Positions 59,073 to 64,000 of a DNA stretch of 64,000 nt are shown piece after piece. The stretch's first letter is position 1. Every line of letters starts with the position of its first letter. The stretch lies in NCBI GenBank assembly GCA_039888615.1, contig JBDQQS010000007.1; one strand, given 5' to 3'. This DNA comes from Flavimaribacter sp039888615 (GTDB lineage: Bacteria; Pseudomonadota; Alphaproteobacteria; Rhizobiales; Rhizobiaceae). The position numbers and the translations under genes are program-made. The notes under the pieces are model-generated. The model had not been told where the DNA came from. It saw only the letters and a list, made by a program, of their open reading frames with translations, and made no database searches.

Positions 59073-61544
59073 ATGAGCGATCCGGAAGACGACATACCCT
59101 TTTTCGGCGAAGAACAGGCAAAACCGTCCGGCGACGCGCCGACAGGCCTCGCCGCGCGCGCCATGGCTGCGCGCAACCGCGTCAACTCTCAGCCCGGCTA
59201 TCTGGAAGGATTGAACGCGGAACAGCGGCGCGCCGTCGAATCGCTCGACGGCCCCGTTCTGGTTCTGGCCGGAGCAGGAACGGGCAAGACGCGCGTTCTG
59301 ACGACCCGCATCGCCCATATTCTCGCCTCCGCAAAGGCCTATCCGAGCCAGATTCTCGCCGTGACCTTCACCAACAAGGCCGCGCGCGAAATGAAGCAGC
59401 GCATCGGCGTTCTGGTCGGAGGCGCCGTGGAAGGCATGCCCTGGCTGGGAACATTCCATTCCATCGGCGTTCGGCTGCTGCGCCGCCACGCCGAACTCGT
59501 CGGTCTGCGCTCCGATTTCTCGATCCTCGACACCGATGACCAGATCCGGCTCTTGAAGCAACTGATCCAGGCCGAAGGGCTCGACGACAAACGCTGGCCG
59601 GCGCGCCAGTTCGCCATGATGATCGACGGCTGGAAGAACAAGGGCTACGGACCCGCCGACATTCCCGAAGGCGATGCGCGCGCTTTCGCCAACGGACGCG
59701 GCCGCGACCTCTTTGAAGCTTACCAGAACCGGCTCAAGACGCTGAACGCCTGCGACTTCGGCGACCTTCTGTGCCATCCGATCCGCATTTTCCGCTCGCA
59801 TCCGGACGTGCTGAAGGAATACCACGCAAAATTCCGCTATATCCTGGTCGACGAATACCAGGACACCAACACCGCCCAGTATATGTGGCTCAGGCTGATC
59901 GCGCAGGGCTCGCACAATGTGTGCTGCGTCGGCGATGACGACCAGTCGATCTATGGCTGGCGCGGCGCGGATGTCGACAACATCCTGCGCTTCGAAAAGG
60001 ATTTCCCGGGCGCCGTCGTCATACGTCTGGAGCGCAATTATCGCTCGACGCCGCATATTCTGGGCGCCGCCTCGCATCTGATTTCCCACAATGAAGGCCG
60101 TCTCGGCAAAACACTCTTCACCGACATCACGCACGAGGACGAGACGAAGGTCATGGTCCACGCCGCCTGGGACTCGGAAGAAGAGGCGCGGGCCATCGGC
60201 GAGGAGATCGAGCAGCTTCAGCGCCAGGGCCATTTGCTCAACGACATGGCGATCCTGGTGCGCGCCTCGTTCCAGATGCGGGAATTCGAAGATCGTTTCG
60301 TGACGCTCGGCCTCAATTACCGGGTCGTCGGCGGGCCGCGCTTTTATGAGCGGCTCGAAATCCGCGACGCCATGGCCTATTTCCGCGTGGTCAGCCAACC
60401 GGCCGACGACCTCGCTTTCGAGCGCATCGTCAACACGCCAAAACGCGGTCTCGGCGACGCTGCGATCCGCCAGATCCACGACTATGCGCGGGCCCGCGAT
60501 ATCCCGATGCTGCAGGCGGCGGCAGACCTCGTCATGACTGAGGAAATGAAGCCGCGGCCGCGCAAGTCGCTGACCGACGTGGTCGAGAATTTCCGCCGCT
60601 GGTCGCAGCTTCTCGAAAACACCCCTCATACGGAGCTCGCCGAGACGATTCTCGAAGAGAGCGGCTACACAGCCATGTGGCAGAACGACCGGTCCGCGGA
60701 AGCGCCGGGCCGTCTCGACAACCTCAAGGAACTGATCCGCTCGATGGACGAGTTCGAATCCATGCGCGGCTTTCTCGAGCATGTCAGCCTCGTGATGGAC
60801 GCCGAGCAGAACGAGAATCTTGACGCGGTTTCGCTGATGACCCTGCACTCGGCCAAGGGACTGGAGTTTGAAACCGTGTTCCTGCCGGGTTGGGAGGAAG
60901 GGCTGTTTCCGCACCAGCGCGCGCTGGACGAAGGCGGCCGGTCGGGCCTCGAGGAAGAGCGCCGCCTCGCCTATGTCGGGCTGACGCGCGCAAAGCGCAA
61001 CTGCCACATCTGGTTCGTTTCGAACCGCCGCATCCACGGTCTGTGGCAATCGACGATCCCGTCGCGGTTTCTGGACGAGCTTCCGTCCGAGCATGTCGAC
61101 GTCGCGGAGCCGGAAACCTCCTATGGCGGTTACGGGGCGGCGTCCGCCGGCGGCGGATACGGCGCCTCGCGTTTCGACCAGGCGGACCCTTTCACGCGCA
61201 GTTACGACACGCCCGGCTGGCGGCGCGCTCAGGTCAACAGCAACGAGGCGACGCGCCGCAACTGGGGTTCCAGATCCGGCCACGCGGTGGAGCATGTGGG
61301 CTATGGCGAGGCCGATTCCGGCTACGGAGCGGGCCGTGGGTCGGTCAAGCCGAAGACAATCGAGGGCGAACTCGTCGCGCGGTCGGTCGCTGATCGGCCG
61401 TCAGGGTTCTCGCCCGGCGACCGGGTGTTTCATATGAAGTTCGGCAACGGAAATATTGCATCCATAGACGGCAACAAGCTGACGATCGATTTCGACAAGG
61501 CCGGTCAGAAACGCGTTCTCGACAATTACGTCGAGAAGGTGTGA
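59073..61544 (+). CDS. uvrD: UvrD/PcrA-type DNA helicase
   Basis: The 823-residue SF1A helicase starts at ATG 59073 (SDPEDDIPFF, with GGGGA before it). The order of motifs is complete: Q motif LNAEQRRAV, Walker A AGAGTGKTRVLTTRIA, Ia VTFTNKAAREM, DEYQDTN, QSIYGWRGAD, VIRLERNYRS, SLMTLHSAKGLEF and the last motif RRLAYVGLTRAKRN. It unwinds DNA during nucleotide-excision and mismatch repair. The C-terminal Gly/Tyr-rich linker (GGYGAASAGGGYGA) and the final RVFHMKFGNGNIASIDGN Tudor-like tail, which binds RNA polymerase, match PcrA/UvrD. Confidence 0.95.
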   Translation: MSDPEDDIPFFGEEQAKPSGDAPTGLAARAMAARNRVNSQPGYLEGLNAEQRRAVESLDGPVLVLAGAGTGKTRVLTTRIAHILASAKAYPSQILAVTFTNKAAREMKQRIGVLVGGAVEGMPWLGTFHSIGVRLLRRHAELVGLRSDFSILDTDDQIRLLKQLIQAEGLDDKRWPARQFAMMIDGWKNKGYGPADIPEGDARAFANGRGRDLFEAYQNRLKTLNACDFGDLLCHPIRIFRSHPDVLKEYHAKFRYILVDEYQDTNTAQYMWLRLIAQGSHNVCCVGDDDQSIYGWRGADVDNILRFEKDFPGAVVIRLERNYRSTPHILGAASHLISHNEGRLGKTLFTDITHEDETKVMVHAAWDSEEEARAIGEEIEQLQRQGHLLNDMAILVRASFQMREFEDRFVTLGLNYRVVGGPRFYERLEIRDAMAYFRVVSQPADDLAFERIVNTPKRGLGDAAIRQIHDYARARDIPMLQAAADLVMTEEMKPRPRKSLTDVVENFRRWSQLLENTPHTELAETILEESGYTAMWQNDRSAEAPGRLDNLKELIRSMDEFESMRGFLEHVSLVMDAEQNENLDAVSLMTLHSAKGLEFETVFLPGWEEGLFPHQRALDEGGRSGLEEERRLAYVGLTRAKRNCHIWFVSNRRIHGLWQSTIPSRFLDELPSEHVDVAEPETSYGGYGAASAGGGYGASRFDQADPFTRSYDTPGWRRAQVNSNEATRRNWGSRSGHAVEHVGYGEADSGYGAGRGSVKPKTIEGELVARSVADRPSGFSPGDRVFHMKFGNGNIASIDGNKLTIDFDKAGQKRVLDNYVEKV

Positions 61545-61717
61545 TCCGGGTCAGCCGTCCACAACCCACGCGATTTTTCTGCGAATTCAGCGCTGCTGTC
61601 ATATTAATGCAGCCTTTCTGGACGCATGTGGCATTCGGCAGTAAGCTGTCGGCCTCAAACACAAGGATCGCGGCGGTTTCGGGACAAGAGCGGGAATTGC
61701 CGGACGGGAGCATCACC

Positions 61718-63697
61718 ATGACCAGACGCCCAGAATTTCTGATTAACCGACGCACTTTTCTCAGAGGCACGGCCGCCGCCGGCTCGCTTGCCCTCCTGCA
61801 CCCGTTTTCGGTCCATGCAGCCGACAATCAGGCCCATCTGCGTCTGATGGAAACGACTGACCTGCATGTCCACGTCTACCCGTACGACTACTACGGCGAT
61901 CGTCCTTCTGATTCGGTTGGCCTGTCGCGCACTGCGACGCTGATCAAGAAGTTCCGCGACGAAGCAACCAACTCCATGCTGATCGACAATGGCGACTTCC
62001 TCCAGGGCAACCCGATGGGCGACTACATCGCCTACGAGCGCGGCATGAAGGAAGGCGACATGCATCCGATCATCCAGGCGATGAACACGCTCGGATTTGA
62101 AGCCTCGACGCTCGGCAACCACGAATTCAACTACGGCCTGGACTTCCTGTTCAAGACGCTCAATGGCGCCAATTTCCCGGTCGTATCCGCCAACGTGACG
62201 AAGGGCATGCTCGCCTCCAATGCGCGCGACGACGAGCTCTTCCTGAAACCCTATGTGATCCTTGAAAAGACCATCACGGACGGCGCAGGCGCCGCGCATC
62301 CGGTCAAGATCGGTCTGATCGGGTTCGTGCCGCCGCAGATCATGAACTGGGACCGCCGCCACCTCGAAGGCAACGCCAATACGCGCGACATCGTCCAGGC
62401 CGCAGAAGCCTGGGTACCGGAAATGAAGGAAGCAGGCGCCGACATCGTCATAGCCCTGTCGCACTCCGGCATCGACGCCGCGAGCCAGACCGACGGCATG
62501 GAGAACGCATCTCTCCATCTTGCCGGCGTGGACGGCATCGACGCGCTGTTTACGGGTCATCACCACCTCGTCTTCCCCGGCCCGAAATATAAAGGTCTGG
62601 ACGGCGTCGACGCCGAAAAGGGCACGCTGCAGGGCAAACCGGCAGCCATGGGCGGCTTCTGGGGCTCCAACCTCGGCATCATCGACCTGATGCTGGAGCG
62701 CGACGGCAACAAGTGGAAGATCGCAAGCTTCACCACCAGCGCCCCTTCGATCTACGAGCGCGACGGCCGCAAGGTCGTGCCGCTGGTCGAAGATCAGCAG
62801 GAAGTGCTGGACTCGGTCACGAAGGAACACGAGGCGACGCTCCAATATATCCGCCGGCCCGTCGGCAAGACATCGGCGCCGCTCCACTCCTATTTCGCCC
62901 TCGTCGCCGACGACCCGTCGGTACAGATCGTCAGTCAGGCGCAGACCTGGTACATCGACCAGATGATGATGGGCACGCAGTGGGAAGGCCTGCCGATCCT
63001 TTCGGCCGCAGCCCCCTTCAAGGCCGGTGGTCGCGGCGGCCCCGACTACTACACGGACGTGGCGCCCGGTGACGTCGCAATCAAGAACGTGTCGGACCTT
63101 TACCTCTATCCGAATACGGTGCGCGCCGTCGCCATCACCGGCGCGCAGGTCAAGGACTGGCTGGAGCGCTCCGCCGGCATCTTCAACCAGGTCGAGCCGG
63201 GCAAGGCGGACCAGCCGCTCATCAATAGCGGCTTCCCGTCCTACAATTTCGACGTGATCGACGGCGTGACCTACAAGATCGATCTTACACAGCCTTCGAA
63301 ATACGATCCGGACGGCAAGCTGCTCGACGCCAACGCCAATCGCATTGTCGACCTGAAGTTCAACGGCGAACCGATCGATCCGGACCAGAAGTTCGTTGTG
63401 GCGACGAACAACTATCGCGCCGGCGGCGGCGGCAACTTCCCCGGCGTCAACGACGACGTGGTGATCTTCATCGCGCCCGACACGAACCGCGACGTGATCG
63501 TTCGCTACATCGTCGAGAAAGGCACGATCAACCCGTCCGCCGACAGCAACTGGACCTTCGCCCCTGTTGAAGGCGCAACGGCCATCTTCGAAACCGGCCC
63601 GAAGGCAAAGGCGTTCATGGCCGACGTCAAGGACGTAAAAATCGAATCCGCGGGAGACGGCGCCGAAGGCTTCGCCAAATACCGCATCACGCTGTAA
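61718..63697 (+). CDS. cpdB: 2',3'-cyclic-nucleotide 2'-phosphodiesterase/3'-nucleotidase
   Basis: A 659-residue periplasmic enzyme with a Tat signal (NRRTFLRGTAAAGSLALL, cut near HAA). Metallophosphatase part: LMETTDLHVHVYPYDYY, MLIDNGDFLQGNP, STLGNHEFNYG, VIALSHSGID and FTGHHH. C-terminal 5'-nucleotidase-like substrate domain: DVAIKNVSDLYLYPNTVRA, then VATNNYRAGGGGNFPG. It releases phosphate and nucleosides from cyclic nucleotides outside the inner membrane. I start at 61718 because the upstream 59 codons lack a signal and ribosome site. Confidence 0.92.
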   Translation: MTRRPEFLINRRTFLRGTAAAGSLALLHPFSVHAADNQAHLRLMETTDLHVHVYPYDYYGDRPSDSVGLSRTATLIKKFRDEATNSMLIDNGDFLQGNPMGDYIAYERGMKEGDMHPIIQAMNTLGFEASTLGNHEFNYGLDFLFKTLNGANFPVVSANVTKGMLASNARDDELFLKPYVILEKTITDGAGAAHPVKIGLIGFVPPQIMNWDRRHLEGNANTRDIVQAAEAWVPEMKEAGADIVIALSHSGIDAASQTDGMENASLHLAGVDGIDALFTGHHHLVFPGPKYKGLDGVDAEKGTLQGKPAAMGGFWGSNLGIIDLMLERDGNKWKIASFTTSAPSIYERDGRKVVPLVEDQQEVLDSVTKEHEATLQYIRRPVGKTSAPLHSYFALVADDPSVQIVSQAQTWYIDQMMMGTQWEGLPILSAAAPFKAGGRGGPDYYTDVAPGDVAIKNVSDLYLYPNTVRAVAITGAQVKDWLERSAGIFNQVEPGKADQPLINSGFPSYNFDVIDGVTYKIDLTQPSKYDPDGKLLDANANRIVDLKFNGEPIDPDQKFVVATNNYRAGGGGNFPGVNDDVVIFIAPDTNRDVIVRYIVEKGTINPSADSNWTFAPVEGATAIFETGPKAKAFMADVKDVKIESAGDGAEGFAKYRITL

Positions 63698-63724
63698 GCC
63701 GCAGCGCCACCATCAATGATTTCG

Positions 63725-63754
63725 AAAGGCCGTCCTCCGGGGCGGCCTTTTTCA
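63725..63754 (+). terminator. Rho-independent terminator after cpdB
   Basis: AAAGGCCG (63725-63732) pairs with CGGCCTTT (63743-63750) and is followed by a T-tract. It lies 28 bp after the cpdB stop. Confidence 0.85.
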
Positions 63755-63812
63755 CTTGAAAAGATGCTGGCATCTGTGGCCGGATGAGCGAAGCGTCACG
63801 GAGGAAACCAAG

Positions 63813-64000
63813 ATGCCCTGGAAAGCCGCTCCATTTCTGAAGCCGATCGTCCTCGCTGCATTTCTGCTGGCAGCCGGGCCTACCGCCGCGCAGCAGGCGA
63901 CGGACGCCGTGGCGCCGGAAAGCGCGACCGGAACCGCGGAGCGCCAGCTGGCGACGGCCAAGGATTTCATGATCGCGACGGCGCATCCGCTCGCGAGCAA
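63813..64000 (+). CDS. ggt: Gamma-glutamyltransferase, N-terminal part (cut by window edge)
   Basis: The frame starts at ATG 63813 behind GGAGG (63800-63804) and remains open to the window end. It has a Sec-type signal (LKPIVLAAFLLAAGPTAAQQ) and then KDFMIATAHPLAS, the conserved segment that opens the mature glutathione-hydrolysing enzyme. It would cleave periplasmic glutathione. The catalytic Thr lies beyond the window. Confidence 0.8.
   Translation, partial: MPWKAAPFLKPIVLAAFLLAAGPTAAQQATDAVAPESATGTAERQLATAKDFMIATAHPLAS

Noticed and set aside
58902..61295. 797-codon open frame on the minus strand
   Set aside because: Antisense shadow of the uvrD-type helicase gene, whose motifs are all on the plus strand.

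Overview
The window is chromosomal DNA of an alphaproteobacterium, most likely a Hyphomicrobiales (rhizobial/phyllobacterial) species. The support is a circularly permuted ssrA with the tag ANDNYAEARLAA, an alpha-type SspB, high GC with NTG starts, and the gene blocks ilvN-ilvI, miaA/serB, degP-DUF2065-hflC-hflK and folA-thyA in arrangements typical of that order. No replication origin, CRISPR array or rRNA was seen.

Layout. 1-11.8 kb is an accessory region ending at tRNA-Lys(CTT). It holds the right end of an IS66 element, decayed podovirus-like head genes (portal, a Bbp19-like protein, scaffold, capsid start) in several partial copies, and unrelated cargo: two unknown genes, a Cys-rich small protein, an HlyD-type export pair, cardiolipin synthase, a TetR regulator, a GFA-family protein and a DUF6958-like protein. 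12-29.5 kb is mostly core: PhzF and EEP proteins, ilvC, regulators with visible operators, GST, an outer-membrane barrel protein, pdxJ, a RecD-like helicase, a Co-type nitrile hydratase operon with a thioesterase, a LysE exporter, and ilvN-ilvI behind a leader-peptide attenuator. 29.6-36.3 kb has a HerA-like ATPase, then a second accessory insertion: a seven-copy higher-order repeat array, a Tat-exported amidohydrolase between prophage scraps, and several small enzymes. 36.3-44.2 kb is core (miaA, serB, degP, hflKC, folA, thyA). 44.4-50.2 kb holds ssrA, a deleted AGCS symporter, sspB and a large AsmA-family protein. 50.3-64 kb holds a dld-like oxidase, a ClC channel, a YcaQ-like protein, a kinase-like protein, a marR/Acg operon, an AEC transporter, uvrD/pcrA, cpdB and the start of ggt.

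Most interesting observation. Three different cargos (877-2944, 9137-10882 and 32150-34320, all about 1.7-2.2 kb) each sit between the same two prophage boundaries. On the left is the leader upstream of the capsid gene, ending in a shared motif. On the right is the tail of the scaffold gene, where homology stops at its stop codon. This looks like a repeated cargo site between scaffold and capsid in a family of related phage elements that have since decayed around their cargo.

Local regulatory logic is unusually readable. There are perfect operator-like palindromes in front of two TetR genes, a concentric double palindrome in front of the Acg-marR operon, and an ALIVVV leader peptide with pause hairpin and terminator in front of ilvI. 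All homology statements come from reading the sequence; no database search was run.
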